64,000 bases of DNA from Clostridium sp. BSD9I1 (GTDB lineage Bacteria; Bacillota; Clostridia; Clostridiales; Clostridiaceae): assembly GCF_900185645.1 (NCBI RefSeq), contig NZ_FYAM01000023.1, positions 248,001 to 312,000 of the forward strand. Reading direction: 5' to 3'. Under the pieces are notes generated by a model, which saw only the letters and a program-made list of their open reading frames with translations, was not told the origin of the DNA and made no database searches. A program made the translations under genes and the position numbers. This document shows positions 9,274 through 19,470 of the stretch, piece after piece; position 1 is the first letter of the stretch, and each line of letters starts with the position of its first letter.

Positions 9274-9302
9274 TTGACTTTTTAACATATTAGGTATAAA
9301 AT
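9274..9302 (+). promoter_or_regulatory. sigma-A promoter upstream of OLE RNA
   Basis: TTGACT (9274-9279), 17 bases, then TAAAAT (9297-9302), immediately after the ispA stop. It would let OLE-oapA-dxs be transcribed independently of the upstream operon. The expected start lies about 65 bases before the terminal OLE stem, so processing or a second promoter is possible. Confidence 0.6.
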
Positions 9303-9372
9303 AGGTTAGCATTAACATAGATATTTATAATGTTTTTAATATATATCTAAACTATATAATAGTGTAACATTT

Positions 9373-9959
9373 AAAAAGGTGGTGCAGTATTCTAGTCGGG
9401 TAAGTATCTTTTGAAGGCGGGGCTAAAAATCCGTCAAAGGGCATATCGATGAAGTTCCTTGTGCTGGCTTATGACGCCCAGTCATGGGTTGGTGCTGGGA
9501 GTAAGGAGGATGGGGCAGCCGCAACGGCATGCGGGAACTGACCCTACCTTCGCGGAGACCATTTATTGTATAAAAGGTTAGATACCTTTTATACGAAAAT
9601 GGATTAAACCTGCAATGTGGTGAAGAGCTATGTGCAGTGTAGCCTGCCTTGAGTGGTTTAGGGGGAAAGCAGTAACACCATTTAATTTTGGCCAAAATTA
9701 AAGGAATCTGTTTGCTGAAACCTAAGTTGCAAAAGAGGCTAGGGAGATACCTAACTGTTGAGGAAAACTCCTAGACTGTTCTACTTGAAATATGCTGAGG
9801 ATTGCAGTGCGGACTAAGTGGCAATCCAGTCCTGCTCTTGGCAACAAAGCAGATAGGGAATTAAAGGGAAACCGCCAAAATGGCGACATTTAGGTTGACC
9901 TATGGGAAATCCTACTGGACCTAAGCCGCAAGGTTTACTCAGTTTATTACCACCTTTTT
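9373..9959 (+). ncRNA. ole: OLE RNA (ornate large extremophilic RNA)
   Basis: A region of about 590 bases without a plausible plus-strand ORF. It is markedly richer in G+C than its surroundings and full of complementary segments. Its ends pair perfectly: AAAAAGGTGGT (9373-9383) with ACCACCTTTTT (9949-9959). It lies between ispA and dxs and directly before a gene matching OLE-associated protein A, which is the known genomic context of OLE RNA. OLE is a large membrane-associated ribonucleoprotein RNA linked to growth under alcohol, cold and Mg stress in Bacillus halodurans. The identification rests on size, context, oapA linkage and the terminal stem; no covariance search was possible. Confidence 0.88.
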
Positions 9960-9986
9960 ATATACATATTTTGGAGGATATAAGTT

Positions 9987-10565
9987 TTGGACGTTGACGG
10001 TAAAATTAATTCTAATAGTTCGAAAAAAAATAATAAAAAAAAGAAAGAAACAAGCTGGGTAGTGACCATAATATTATGGTCTATATTAATATCTGGTAGT
10101 GTTAATCTTTTGTCCGATATGCTACTAAGAAATGTAAATATATTAGTAGCTTTTGTTATATTAATTTTTATAATAATCTTAGGTGTTGTATTTGATATAA
10201 TAGGAGTGGCGGTTACTGCAGCTCAGGAAAAACCTTTTCATGCAAAGGCAGCTAAAAAACTTCCTGGAGCAAAAATTGCAATAAAACTTATAAAAAATGC
10301 AGATAAGGTATCTAATTTTTGCAATGATGTAATAGGGGATATATGTGGTATAGTAAGTGGAGGAATAGGAGCTTTAATTTTGGCAAAAGTTATTATAGCA
10401 TTACCTGAATTAAATGCTGCTCTTATTTCAGCTATTATAGGATCAATTATAGCAGCAGCTACAATAGGCGGAAAGGCTGCTGGAAAAAGTTTTGCGATGA
10501 ACCAAAGTAATAAAGTAATAGATAAAGTATCTAAGATTATATATTTTATAAAAAAGGATAGATAA
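9987..10565 (+). CDS. oapA: OLE-associated membrane protein OapA
   Basis: Membrane protein of 192 residues with a basic N-terminus (run of K and N, residues 6-20), hydrophobic helices at about 24-46, 50-74, 116-136 and 138-160, and the conserved stretch [19 protein letters not shown] after the second helix. OapA binds OLE RNA and brings it to the membrane. The start is TTG at 9987, nine bases after GGAGG (9973-9977); no in-frame ATG fits. It lies 27 bases after the OLE terminal stem and only two bases before dxs, so it is co-transcribed with both. Confidence 0.88.
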   Translation: MDVDGKINSNSSKKNNKKKKETSWVVTIILWSILISGSVNLLSDMLLRNVNILVAFVILIFIIILGVVFDIIGVAVTAAQEKPFHAKAAKKLPGAKIAIKLIKNADKVSNFCNDVIGDICGIVSGGIGALILAKVIIALPELNAALISAIIGSIIAAATIGGKAAGKSFAMNQSNKVIDKVSKIIYFIKKDR

Positions 10566-10567
10566 TT

Positions 10568-12430
10568 ATGATAAATATTTTAAATGAATATAAAGAACCA
10601 AATGACATTAAGAATATGACTATAGAGGAATTAAATAGTCTAGCTAATGAGATAAGAGGCTTTCTAATAGAGAATGTTTCCAGGACTGGTGGGCATTTAG
10701 CATCAAATCTTGGAGTAGTAGAACTTACGTTGAGCTTGTACAATATATTCAATTTTAAAACGGATAAAATAGTATGGGATGTAGGGCATCAATGTTATGT
10801 TCATAAAATATTAAGTGGAAGAATGAGTGAGTTTAAAACTTTAAGAAAATATGGTGGACTTAGTGGTTTTCCTAAAGTTTCCGAAAGTGAATATGATCAT
10901 TTTCAAACAGGTCACAGCAGCACTTCTATTTCTGCAGCATTAGGTATGGCAAGAGCTAGAGATTTAAAAGGTGAAAAGAATGAAGTTCTAGCTGTAATTG
11001 GTGATGGAGCTTTAACCGGTGGAATGGCTTTTGAAGCATTAAATGATGTGGGATACAGTAAAACTAAGATGATAATAATATTAAATGATAATCAAATGTC
11101 CATAGGTAAAAATGTAGGTGGAATGTCTGCATATTTAAGCAAAATAAGAATGGAGCCTGGATATGCTAAATTAAAACAAGATATAGATGGAATCTTAAAA
11201 AAGATACCTAGTATAGGTGACAGTATGGCTCGTACCTTAGAAAGAGTTAAAAATGGCATAAAACAGATGGTGGTTCCAGGAATGCTTTTTGAAAACATGG
11301 GAATAAAATACTTAGGACCTATCGATGGACATAATATTAAGGAAGTAAGTGAAATTTTAGAAAAAGCAAAGTCAATTAATGGACCTGTAATCATACATAT
11401 TGTTACTAAAAAGGGTAAGGGATATAAATTTGCTGAAATGAATCCAGGAAAATTTCACGGTATAGGACCATTTAACTTACAAAGTGGTGAGGTTGCTGTG
11501 ACAGGAGGAATATCATATTCCAAAGCTTTTGGTAATGCAATGGTTAAATTAGCAGAAGAAGATGATAGGATAGTTGCAATCACCGCAGCAATGAAGGATG
11601 GGACAGGACTTCAGCAGTTTGAACATAAATATAAAGGCAGGTTTTTTGATGTAGGTATAGCAGAACAGCATGCAGTAACTATGGCAGCAGGAATGGCCTC
11701 TCAAGGTCTAAAGCCAGTATTTGCGGTATATTCTACATTTCTTCAAAGAGCTTATGATCAAGTAGTACATGATATATGTATTCAAAAGCTTCCTGTAATA
11801 CTTGCTATTGATAGAGCAGGAATAGTAGGTGCAGATGGAGAAACTCACCAAGGAGTATTTGATTTGTCGTATTTATCTCATATACCCAATATGACTATAA
11901 TGGCTCCAAAATGTGTAGAAGAAATGGAACCTATGTTTAAATGGGCATTAAATCAAAATAGTCCTATAGCCATAAGATATCCAAGAGGTGGAGATGTTTT
12001 AGATTTAAATTTAAACCCTGTAACTGAATTTAAATATGGTAAGTGGGAAACAATTTATGATGAGGGAGATATTAGCATAATAGCAGTAGGAAAGATGGTT
12101 CAAAATGCATTAATTGCTAGAGAAAAGCTATTAAGGATGGGAATTAAAATAGGAGTTGTAAATGCAATATTTGTAAAGCCTATAGATATTGAGCTGTTAA
12201 GTAAGTTTTCTAAAACAAAAAAAATTATTATTACCGTAGAAGATAACATAGTTACAGGAGGATTTGGCTCTTTGGTGTCAGAATATATCCAAAGTACAAA
12301 TTCAACGGCTAAGGTTATAAATTTAGGATTTAAAGATGAATTTATTCCTCATGGTAATGTAGATGTCTTTTATAAAGCTAGCGGTATTGATAGTGATGGA
12401 ATAGTAGAAAAAGTAATAAAATTTATATAA
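10568..12430 (+). CDS. dxs: 1-deoxy-D-xylulose-5-phosphate synthase
   Basis: First enzyme of the MEP isoprenoid pathway; joins pyruvate and glyceraldehyde 3-phosphate with thiamine diphosphate. The 620-residue protein has the TPP motif [16 protein letters not shown] (about 142-157), the transketolase pyrimidine-binding region [13 protein letters not shown], and a C-terminal transketolase domain. The N-terminal [14 protein letters not shown] is also typical. Together with ispA it brackets OLE and oapA, tying the RNA to isoprenoid genes. Confidence 0.96.
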   Translation: MINILNEYKEPNDIKNMTIEELNSLANEIRGFLIENVSRTGGHLASNLGVVELTLSLYNIFNFKTDKIVWDVGHQCYVHKILSGRMSEFKTLRKYGGLSGFPKVSESEYDHFQTGHSSTSISAALGMARARDLKGEKNEVLAVIGDGALTGGMAFEALNDVGYSKTKMIIILNDNQMSIGKNVGGMSAYLSKIRMEPGYAKLKQDIDGILKKIPSIGDSMARTLERVKNGIKQMVVPGMLFENMGIKYLGPIDGHNIKEVSEILEKAKSINGPVIIHIVTKKGKGYKFAEMNPGKFHGIGPFNLQSGEVAVTGGISYSKAFGNAMVKLAEEDDRIVAITAAMKDGTGLQQFEHKYKGRFFDVGIAEQHAVTMAAGMASQGLKPVFAVYSTFLQRAYDQVVHDICIQKLPVILAIDRAGIVGADGETHQGVFDLSYLSHIPNMTIMAPKCVEEMEPMFKWALNQNSPIAIRYPRGGDVLDLNLNPVTEFKYGKWETIYDEGDISIIAVGKMVQNALIAREKLLRMGIKIGVVNAIFVKPIDIELLSKFSKTKKIIITVEDNIVTGGFGSLVSEYIQSTNSTAKVINLGFKDEFIPHGNVDVFYKASGIDSDGIVEKVIKFI

Positions 12431-12443
12431 AAAGGAGTAGAGT

Positions 12444-13265
12444 ATGGCAGAAAGTAAATTAAGACTGGATATACTTTTAGTAGAAAAGGGTATCTTTTCT
12501 TCAAGAGAGAGAGCGCGTGCAAGTATAATGGCAGGAGAAATATTTGTAGATGGACTTCGAGTTGACAAGTGCGGAGAAAAAGTCAAAACAACTTCAAACA
12601 TAGATTTTAAGGGAGAAAAAATGCCCTATGTAAGTAGAGGAGGATATAAGCTTGAAAAGGCAATAAAATCCTTTGAGATAGATCTTAAACATAAAGTATG
12701 CATAGATATAGGTGCTTCAACAGGTGGGTTTACAGATTGTATGCTTCAAAATGGAGCATGTAAGGTATACTCTATAGATGTAGGATATGGACAGTTAGCT
12801 TGGAAACTTAGAGTAGATCCAAGAGTAGTATGCATGGAAAGAACCAACTTTAGATATGTTACCTATGAAGAGATAGGAGAATATGCAGATTTTGCAAGTA
12901 TAGATGTGTCTTTTATTTCTTTAGAAAAAATAATTCCTGCAGCAATAAATTTATTAAATGATAAAGGTTCTATAATGGCATTAATAAAACCTCAATTTGA
13001 AGCTGGAAGGGATAAGGTTGGTAAAAAAGGAGTAGTAAGAGAAAAGTCAACACATGAAGAGGTAATACTAAAAATAGTAACATTTATTAAAAATATGGGT
13101 CTTAACATTATAAACATAGATTATTCCCCTATTAAGGGACCTGAAGGTAATATTGAATATTTAATATATTTTACTAAAAACAATGAAATATTCTCTGATT
13201 TCAAAGATGAAAAAATAAAAGATATAGTAAATTTATCTCATGGACAATTAGACGAGGTAAAATAA
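12444..13265 (+). CDS. tlyA: TlyA family rRNA (cytidine-2'-O)-methyltransferase
   Basis: TlyA/YqxC family protein, 273 residues: N-terminal S4 RNA-binding domain (about 3-65, RLDILLVEKGIFSSRERARA) and FtsJ-like Rossmann methyltransferase domain (CIDIGASTGGFTDCMLQNGA binding S-adenosylmethionine). The later KPQFEAGRDKVGKKGVVRE is a family signature. TlyA methylates ribosomal RNA riboses in mycobacteria; family members were once called hemolysins. It overlaps nadK by one base. Confidence 0.92.
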   Translation: MAESKLRLDILLVEKGIFSSRERARASIMAGEIFVDGLRVDKCGEKVKTTSNIDFKGEKMPYVSRGGYKLEKAIKSFEIDLKHKVCIDIGASTGGFTDCMLQNGACKVYSIDVGYGQLAWKLRVDPRVVCMERTNFRYVTYEEIGEYADFASIDVSFISLEKIIPAAINLLNDKGSIMALIKPQFEAGRDKVGKKGVVREKSTHEEVILKIVTFIKNMGLNIINIDYSPIKGPEGNIEYLIYFTKNNEIFSDFKDEKIKDIVNLSHGQLDEVK

Positions 13266-14089
13266 TGAAAAATATAGGGATTAATGTAAATACAGATAAG
13301 GATATTAATGGGAATATATTAGCTTCTATTGTACAAAAGATAAAAAATCAAGATAATAATATCAATATAAAAGTATATAAGGATTGTAATGGGCTAGAAG
13401 ATGAAGAAAGCAAAGATCTTGATGTGGTAATTGTACTTGGTGGAGATGGTACCATACTTAATACATCTAAATATGTTTCTAAATATGGTGTACCTATCTT
13501 GGGGATAAATATAGGACATTTAGGTTTTTTAGCAGAGGTAGAAAGTGCGGATTTTAGTTTTGCTATAAAAAACATTTTAAATAATAACTATACTTTAGAA
13601 AATAGAAAAATGATACAATGTGCTATTGAATTTCCTAATGATCAAAGAATACTTTATGCACTAAATGATGTAGTTATAGCTAAAGGTGCTATTGGAAGAG
13701 TAGCAAAATATAAAATTTATGTAAATGATAACTATTATACTACATTTGTATCTGATGGAGTTATAATATCAACTCCAACAGGATCCACAGCCTATTCTCT
13801 TTCAGCAGGTGGACCCATAATATATCCTACGTTAGATGTGATAAGTATCACACCTATTTGTTCCCATTCATTAGGGATGAGAAGTATAGTCCTTCATGGG
13901 GATAGTAAAATAAAAATTACAACAGAACGTAGAAGAAGCAATATACATGTTGCAGCAGACGGACTTGAGTCAGTAGATTTAGGCATTATAAATGATATAA
14001 TAATAGAAAATGCGCCATATAAATGTAAGCTTATAAGATTAAATGGAGAAGATTATTTTAGTATTTTAAGAAAAAAATTATATTTATAA
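13265..14089 (+). CDS. nadK: NAD kinase
   Basis: ATP-NAD kinase, 274 residues, making NADP. The phosphate-binding motif LGGDGTIL near residue 60 and the later TPTGSTAYSLSAGGP (about 177-191) are diagnostic. The gene order tlyA-nadK-argR-recN is conserved in many Firmicutes. The ATG overlaps the tlyA stop. Confidence 0.95.
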   Translation: MKNIGINVNTDKDINGNILASIVQKIKNQDNNINIKVYKDCNGLEDEESKDLDVVIVLGGDGTILNTSKYVSKYGVPILGINIGHLGFLAEVESADFSFAIKNILNNNYTLENRKMIQCAIEFPNDQRILYALNDVVIAKGAIGRVAKYKIYVNDNYYTTFVSDGVIISTPTGSTAYSLSAGGPIIYPTLDVISITPICSHSLGMRSIVLHGDSKIKITTERRRSNIHVAADGLESVDLGIINDIIIENAPYKCKLIRLNGEDYFSILRKKLYL

Positions 14090-14113
14090 CGAAAGAATGT
14101 GAAGGTGAAATAT

Positions 14114-14575
14114 ATGAAGGTAACTCGTCACGCCAAAATATTAGAACTAATTACTGGTAAAGACATTGAAACACAGGAAGAATTAGCAGAGGAACTTAGA
14201 AAAGGTGGAATGAATGTAACTCAGGCAACAGTATCTCGTGATATCAAAGAATTAAAACTTATAAAAGTACTATCAAATTCAGGAAAATATAAATATGCAA
14301 CTATAATGCATACTGAAAACTATCTATCAAATAAGCTTGTAAATATATTTACTCAAACTGTCACAAGTGTAGAAAATGTAAATAATTTTGTGGTTATAAA
14401 GACATTATCCGGCTCAGCTTCAGCAGCAGCAGAAGCCATAGATACACTGCATTTTCAGGGGATTGCTGGAACGCTTGCAGGGGATAATACTATATTTGTA
14501 ATGGCAAGAACCGAGGAACAAGCTTCAATTATAACGCAAAGAATGAAAAAAATGTTATTAGAACAGGAGGATTAA
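14114..14575 (+). CDS. argR: arginine repressor ArgR
   Basis: ArgR/AhrC regulator: N-terminal winged helix (ETQEELAEELRKGGMNVTQA) and C-terminal arginine-binding oligomerisation domain with GTLAGDNTIFV. I place the start at ATG 14114, preceded by GAAGGTG at 14101-14107; an in-frame GTG at 14099 would add five residues not typical of the family. The product is 153 residues. The gene lies between nadK and recN, a conserved position. Confidence 0.93.
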   Translation: MKVTRHAKILELITGKDIETQEELAEELRKGGMNVTQATVSRDIKELKLIKVLSNSGKYKYATIMHTENYLSNKLVNIFTQTVTSVENVNNFVVIKTLSGSASAAAEAIDTLHFQGIAGTLAGDNTIFVMARTEEQASIITQRMKKMLLEQED

Positions 14576-14577
14576 AG

Positions 14578-16269
14578 ATGCTTCTTCAGTTAAATATTAA
14601 GAACTTTGCTTTAATTGAAGAATTAAGCATATCGTTTGATAATGGATTTAACGTGCTTTCTGGAGAAACAGGAGCAGGAAAGTCTATATTAATTGATGCT
14701 ATAAATTATGTTTTAGGAGGCAAATTCAATAGAGATTTTATACGAACAGGAGAAGATAAAACCTTTGTAGAAGCTATATTTACTTTAGAAAATGAGAAGT
14801 CTAAGGAAGAACTTATAAAGCAAGGTATAGAATATGAGGATTGGATAATAATAAGCAGAGAAACATTTCAATCAGGAAAAAGTATTGCTAAAGTAAATGG
14901 AAGATCAATTATTCTTTCTCAACTTAAAATGCTTACAGAGACTCTAATTGATATACATGGACAACATGAAAATCAAAATTTATTAAGCTATTCTAATCAT
15001 ATAACCTATTTGGATTACTTTGGAGAAGAATCATTAAAAAAATATTTAAACAAATATAAAAATCTATATAAAGAGTTAAATGAAATAGAAAATAAAATAT
15101 TAAATTTGGCAGGAAAAAATGGAGAAAGAGAAAAGACAATAGATTTTTTGAAATATCAATTAGAAGAGATAAATGCTGCTAATTTGAAAATGGAAGAAGA
15201 AGAAGAGCTAGAAGAAAGATACAATATACTATCTAACTCTGAAAAAATAAATAAGTCTTTATCGTTAAGCTATAAAATGTTATATGACGGAGATGAAAAC
15301 ACATCTTCTATAATTGACGGCATAGGATCTATAGTAAGAGATTTGAAGTCTGTAGAAAATCACATGGAAAAAATAAAAAAAATATCTATTTCATTAGAAG
15401 AAATCTACTATAATTTAGAAGAAAATACAAGAGATATTAGAGAGATTAAGGACACTATATATTATGATGAAGAAGAATTGAATATTATAAACAGCAGGCT
15501 TTTTCAAATTGGTAGTTTAAAAAAGAAATATGGAAATAATATAAAAGAAATTTTGAATTATAGAGATAAAATAAATGTGAAATACGAAGAACTTATAAAT
15601 AGTGAGGCTATAATAGAAGAATTAAATCATAAAAAAGAGATTATAATAAAAGACCTTAAAGAACAGGCGTTTGAAATACATTCACTTAGAGAGAAATTTG
15701 CAAATATTTTGGAAGTTAAAATAAAAGAAGAATTAAATTATATAGGCTTAGAAAAAAGTACTTTTAAAGTTTCTGTAGAATTAAAAGAGGAATTAAATGA
15801 AAATGGACTAGATAAGGTTCAATTCTTAATTTCTACTAATCCTGGAGAACCACTAAAGCCATTAGAGAAAGTTGTATCAGGTGGGGAATTATCGAGAATT
15901 ATGCTAGCTTTAAAAACAGTATTTGTAAATAAAGATAAAATTCCATCTGTAATTTTTGATGAAATAGATACTGGAATTAGTGGAAGAATTGCACAAAGTG
16001 TAGGAGAAAAAATGTATAGTATTTCTAAGACACATCAGGTTTTTTGTGTAACTCATCTTCCACAAATAGCTTGTATATCTGATGTTCATTATCAGGTTGC
16101 TAAAGAAGTTATAAACAATAAGACATATACATCTATAAATAAATTAAACGATAAAGAGAAAGCACAAGAAATAGCTAGAATGATAGGCGGAACAGAAGTA
16201 ACTACTCTTACATTGAGACATGCTGAGGAAATGATAGCCTTAGCTAATCGTAAGAAACTAGACATGTGA
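14578..16269 (+). CDS. recN: DNA repair protein RecN
   Basis: SMC-like ATPase, 563 residues, acting early in double-strand break repair. Walker A GETGAGKS lies near residues 29-36, long coiled coils occupy about 150-390, and the C-terminal ABC signature VSGGELSRIMLALK and Walker B VIFDEIDTGISG are intact. It begins two bases after argR. A strong terminator follows. Confidence 0.96.
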   Translation: MLLQLNIKNFALIEELSISFDNGFNVLSGETGAGKSILIDAINYVLGGKFNRDFIRTGEDKTFVEAIFTLENEKSKEELIKQGIEYEDWIIISRETFQSGKSIAKVNGRSIILSQLKMLTETLIDIHGQHENQNLLSYSNHITYLDYFGEESLKKYLNKYKNLYKELNEIENKILNLAGKNGEREKTIDFLKYQLEEINAANLKMEEEEELEERYNILSNSEKINKSLSLSYKMLYDGDENTSSIIDGIGSIVRDLKSVENHMEKIKKISISLEEIYYNLEENTRDIREIKDTIYYDEEELNIINSRLFQIGSLKKKYGNNIKEILNYRDKINVKYEELINSEAIIEELNHKKEIIIKDLKEQAFEIHSLREKFANILEVKIKEELNYIGLEKSTFKVSVELKEELNENGLDKVQFLISTNPGEPLKPLEKVVSGGELSRIMLALKTVFVNKDKIPSVIFDEIDTGISGRIAQSVGEKMYSISKTHQVFCVTHLPQIACISDVHYQVAKEVINNKTYTSINKLNDKEKAQEIARMIGGTEVTTLTLRHAEEMIALANRKKLDM

Positions 16270-16294
16270 TTAAAAGTATATAAAAGAAGAAAAG

Positions 16295-16330
16295 GGTTAC
16301 AATAAATAATGTTATTGTAACCTTTTTTTT
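16295..16330 (+). terminator. rho-independent terminator after recN
   Basis: Perfect 10-bp stem GGTTACAATA / TATTGTAACC with an 8-base loop, followed by eight T residues (16323-16330). It closes the tlyA-nadK-argR-recN transcript. Confidence 0.9.
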
Positions 16331-16455
16331 GATTTTAATTATTAATTTTAGTTTAAACAAGTAATACTTAACTGCTTATACAAAAGAATAATAACATAAT
16401 AAATTTTTGAACTGGGCAACTTAAGGATATAAAAAGAAAGACAGGAGGTATAATG

Positions 16456-17676
16456 ATGAGAAAATTTAAAATTAAATATACACTTTGTTTTGTGTTATCC
16501 ATCCTGTTATTTACTTTGGTTGCCTATTATCAAGCCTTCAATATACCAACTACAATTTTTATAAGAGAAGGAGAGAAGCTTGAATCAAGCAATATAATAA
16601 AATTGGTTCAAGAAAATACTGTAAGTGCATCTAGTAGATTAAATAGCCAAAGTAAAAATGTAAATGTAAGTTTACTTGGAATATTAAAGGTTAAAACTGT
16701 AGAAGTAAAGTCAGTTCCAGAAGAAATAAAACTATACCCAGGAGGGCAACCAGTAGGAGTAAAGCTTAAAACAAAAGGTGTTTTAGTAATTGCATTATCA
16801 GATGTAGAAACTTCCAAAGGGAAGATTACAAGTCCAGGGGCTCAATCAGGTATAGAAATTGGAGATAATATTATTGAAATAAATGGTGATAAAGTTACAG
16901 GTACGGAAAAAACTTCATCTTTAGTCAATATTGCAGAAGGGAAAGATTTAAATGTAATTATAGATAGACAAGGAAAAACAATGGAGAAGGTTATAAAACC
17001 TATTAAAGACATAAATGGAAAATATAAAATTGGATTATGGGTAAGAGACTCTACTGCAGGAGTTGGAACTTTAACATTTTATGATGATGACAATAAGATC
17101 TTTGCAGCATTAGGTCACCCAATAACAGATGTTGATACAGGGTCAATACTTCCATTGGGATCAGGACAAATAATAAATTCATCCATCGTTTCTGTAAGAA
17201 AAGGTGTAAAAAGGGCACCAGGAGAATTAAAAGGAATATTTATTGATGAAGATATAGTTCTTGGAAAAATTTCAAGAAACAGCGAATGTGGTATTTTTGG
17301 TAAAGCAAATTTAGAACTTAAAAATAAGTATGCAAAAAAAATGCCTATAGCTTTAAGACATGAAATAAAAGAAGGTCCAGCAAAAATATATACTACTATT
17401 GAGGGAAATCAACCTAAAACTTATGATATAATAATTGAAAAGTTGCTTCCACAAAGTGCGCCGGGACCTAAAAGTATGATAATTAAGGTTACTGATAAAG
17501 AACTTTTAAATAAAACCGGTGGTATAGTACAGGGAATGAGTGGAAGTCCTATAATACAAGATAATAAGATAGTTGGTGCAGTAACACATGTTCTTATAAA
17601 CAAACCAGATACAGGATATGGTATATATATAGAATGGATGTTAAAAGAAGCTGATATGGTGAAATATAACAATTAA
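16456..17676 (+). CDS. spoIVB: SpoIVB peptidase
   Basis: S55-family serine peptidase made in the forespore and secreted into the intermembrane space, where it triggers pro-sigma-K processing. The product has an N-terminal signal anchor (about 7-27), a PDZ domain (about 100-185) and a catalytic domain with ALGHPITDVDTG and the serine motif GMSGSPII. Two in-frame ATGs occur; the second, at 16456, has the better seven-base spacing from AGGAGG (16443-16448). spo0A follows downstream, the usual arrangement. Confidence 0.94.
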   Translation: MRKFKIKYTLCFVLSILLFTLVAYYQAFNIPTTIFIREGEKLESSNIIKLVQENTVSASSRLNSQSKNVNVSLLGILKVKTVEVKSVPEEIKLYPGGQPVGVKLKTKGVLVIALSDVETSKGKITSPGAQSGIEIGDNIIEINGDKVTGTEKTSSLVNIAEGKDLNVIIDRQGKTMEKVIKPIKDINGKYKIGLWVRDSTAGVGTLTFYDDDNKIFAALGHPITDVDTGSILPLGSGQIINSSIVSVRKGVKRAPGELKGIFIDEDIVLGKISRNSECGIFGKANLELKNKYAKKMPIALRHEIKEGPAKIYTTIEGNQPKTYDIIIEKLLPQSAPGPKSMIIKVTDKELLNKTGGIVQGMSGSPIIQDNKIVGAVTHVLINKPDTGYGIYIEWMLKEADMVKYNN

Positions 17677-17696
17677 CAATTTAATAAATAGTTAGT

Positions 17697-17748
17697 ATAA
17701 TAGAATAGATAATGTATAAAAATATTGTCTATTCTATTATAGTTTTGA
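17697..17748 (+). terminator. long hairpin terminator between spoIVB and spo0A
   Basis: A 19-bp stem with only G-T wobbles (17697-17715 with 17722-17740) followed by AGTTTT. It separates the forespore-expressed spoIVB from spo0A. Confidence 0.75.
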
Positions 17749-17767
17749 TAAAATATTTTTTTATTTA

Positions 17768-17796
17768 GAAGGAATTCTCTATCTTTTGTCGAATTT
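17768..17796 (+). promoter_or_regulatory. sigma-H promoter with overlapping 0A box, upstream of spo0A
   Basis: GAAGGAATT (17768-17776) fits the sigma-H -35 consensus RnAGGAwWW at every position, and GTCGAATTT (17788-17796) fits the -10 consensus RnnGAATww, with an 11-base spacer. TTTGTCGAA (17785-17793) is a perfect Spo0A box lying over the -10. Spo0A would therefore bind directly on its own sigma-H promoter. The spo0A start codon is 48 bases downstream. Confidence 0.85.
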
Positions 17797-17843
17797 ATTA
17801 TTTGTTAAGATATGGGAATTAATTTGAAAAGGGGAGTAGGTTT

Positions 17844-18665
17844 ATGGTAGATTCAAAAATTAATGTAGTTATTGCAGACGATAACAAAGAATTTTGTAAC
17901 ATTTTAAATGATTATTTATTAAATCAAAGAGATATTGTGGTAGTTGGTATAGCTAAGGATGGTTTAGAGGCTTTAAAATTAATTGAGGAAAAAAAGCCTG
18001 ATTTAGTTGTTTTAGATATTATTATGCCGCATCTAGATGGATTAGGAGTTCTAGAGAGACTAAATGGGATGAATATAGATCCCATGCCTAGAATAATAGT
18101 TCTATCTGCAGTAGGACAAGATAAGATTACTCAAAGAGCAATTACATTAGGAGCAGACTATTATGTTGTAAAACCATTTGATATGGATGTGTTTACTAAG
18201 AGAATAAGACAAATGTTTAATAACACAATATCAAGCGATGAAGTAAAAAGAAGTGTTCCAATATCAGAAAATATTGAAGTAAGAGTTAATAAGAATGAAC
18301 CCATGGACTTAGAAGCAGAAATCACAAATATAATCCATGAAATAGGGGTTCCTGCTCATATAAAAGGGTATATGTATTTAAGAGAAGCAATTACAATGGT
18401 TGTAAATGATATGGAACTTCTTTCAGCAGTTACTAAGGAGCTGTACCCATCTATTGCTAAGAAATTCAATACAACTGCAAGCAGGGTAGAAAGAGCTATA
18501 AGACATGCCATCGAAGTAGCATGGAGCAGAGGTCAAGTAGACACTATTAACAGGCTCTTTGGTTATACAATACACACTGACAAAGGCAAGCCTACAAACA
18601 GTGAATTCATCGCAATGGTTGCTGATAAATTAAGACTTAAAAATAGAGCATCAAATAATGCCTAA
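17844..18665 (+). CDS. spo0A: sporulation master regulator Spo0A
   Basis: Response regulator of 273 residues. The receiver domain (about 5-125) has the phospho-acceptor Asp in [13 protein letters not shown] and conserved Lys in VVKPF. The C-terminal domain contains the Spo0A DNA-recognition helices around [18 protein letters not shown], which bind TTTGTCRAA boxes. Phosphorylated Spo0A commits the cell to sporulation and, in solventogenic clostridia, to solvent formation. The sigma-H promoter and 0A box upstream suggest autoregulation. Confidence 0.97.
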   Translation: MVDSKINVVIADDNKEFCNILNDYLLNQRDIVVVGIAKDGLEALKLIEEKKPDLVVLDIIMPHLDGLGVLERLNGMNIDPMPRIIVLSAVGQDKITQRAITLGADYYVVKPFDMDVFTKRIRQMFNNTISSDEVKRSVPISENIEVRVNKNEPMDLEAEITNIIHEIGVPAHIKGYMYLREAITMVVNDMELLSAVTKELYPSIAKKFNTTASRVERAIRHAIEVAWSRGQVDTINRLFGYTIHTDKGKPTNSEFIAMVADKLRLKNRASNNA

Positions 18666-18672
18666 AATAATC

Positions 18673-18719
18673 ATTTAAAATAAAAACTCCGTAATTTTTA
18701 CGGAGTTTTTATTTTAAAT
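18673..18719 (+). terminator. terminator after spo0A
   Basis: A perfect 22-bp stem (18673-18694 with 18698-18719) with a three-base loop; the descending arm includes TTTTTATTTT. It could work in both directions. Confidence 0.88.
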
Positions 18720-18798
18720 GAATTTATAGATGTTTATTAGTATATTTTCAGCTCTTTATTCATAAATATTAAGAGGTGAATAACAAGGGGGAAAATAT

Positions 18799-19425
18799 AT
18801 GAGCAGAAATAATTTTGTTCTGGGCTTAAATGATCATATAAAAGAAAATTTTTGGCTTTATGTTATAAGCTTAATATGTATATTCACAGGAATGGTACTT
18901 GGAGTATATACAGTAAAATATATGGGAGAGATATATAAAACAGATTTAATTAGTTATTTTCAAGGTTTCACTGAGTATTTAAATACAGAAAACTTGAATT
19001 ATAAGGGAGTATTTTTAAATACTATAAGAAGTAATATTCCATTTATATTATTTATTTGGTTATTAGGAATGACCATGGTAGGAATTCCTGTAATACTTAT
19101 AATTGGAATTATAAAGGGATATACATTAGGTTTTACAATAAGCTTTATAATTAATTCAGTGGGATTAAAGGGAATAGGTATTGCAATATTTGGAGTTATT
19201 ATTCAAAATATAATATATATACCTTGCATGATAATTGCATCAGTGCTTGCTATGGAATTTTCGCTTAACTTTCTTAAAGAAAGAATTGACAGAAGAGTAA
19301 AAGAAAATATATGGATTAAGATGTTAAGTTATTCTTGTTCATTTTTGGCCATAATAGCTGTAATGTTTGTTGGATTCTTTATGGAAGCCTATATAATTCC
19401 TAATATATTAAAAATAATTATATAA
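18799..19425 (+). CDS. spoIIM: stage II sporulation protein M
   Basis: Polytopic membrane protein of 208 residues with about five hydrophobic helices (residues about 17-38, 75-98, 105-125, 130-155, 175-200). SpoIIM, with SpoIID and SpoIIP, forms the septal peptidoglycan-thinning machinery for engulfment. A weak GGGGG ribosome binding site precedes the ATG. Its place downstream of spo0A and before a xerD-like gene is seen in other clostridia. Confidence 0.92.
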   Translation: MSRNNFVLGLNDHIKENFWLYVISLICIFTGMVLGVYTVKYMGEIYKTDLISYFQGFTEYLNTENLNYKGVFLNTIRSNIPFILFIWLLGMTMVGIPVILIIGIIKGYTLGFTISFIINSVGLKGIGIAIFGVIIQNIIYIPCMIIASVLAMEFSLNFLKERIDRRVKENIWIKMLSYSCSFLAIIAVMFVGFFMEAYIIPNILKIII

Positions 19426-19470
19426 AAAATTTCTTTATAAATCATATAGGACATGCAGGGAGGAGAAATT

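Noticed and set aside
9423-9695. Minus-strand open frame of 90 residues
   Set aside because: It lies wholly in the OLE RNA; composition (Pro, His, Arg rich) differs from every gene here and no ribosome binding site precedes it.
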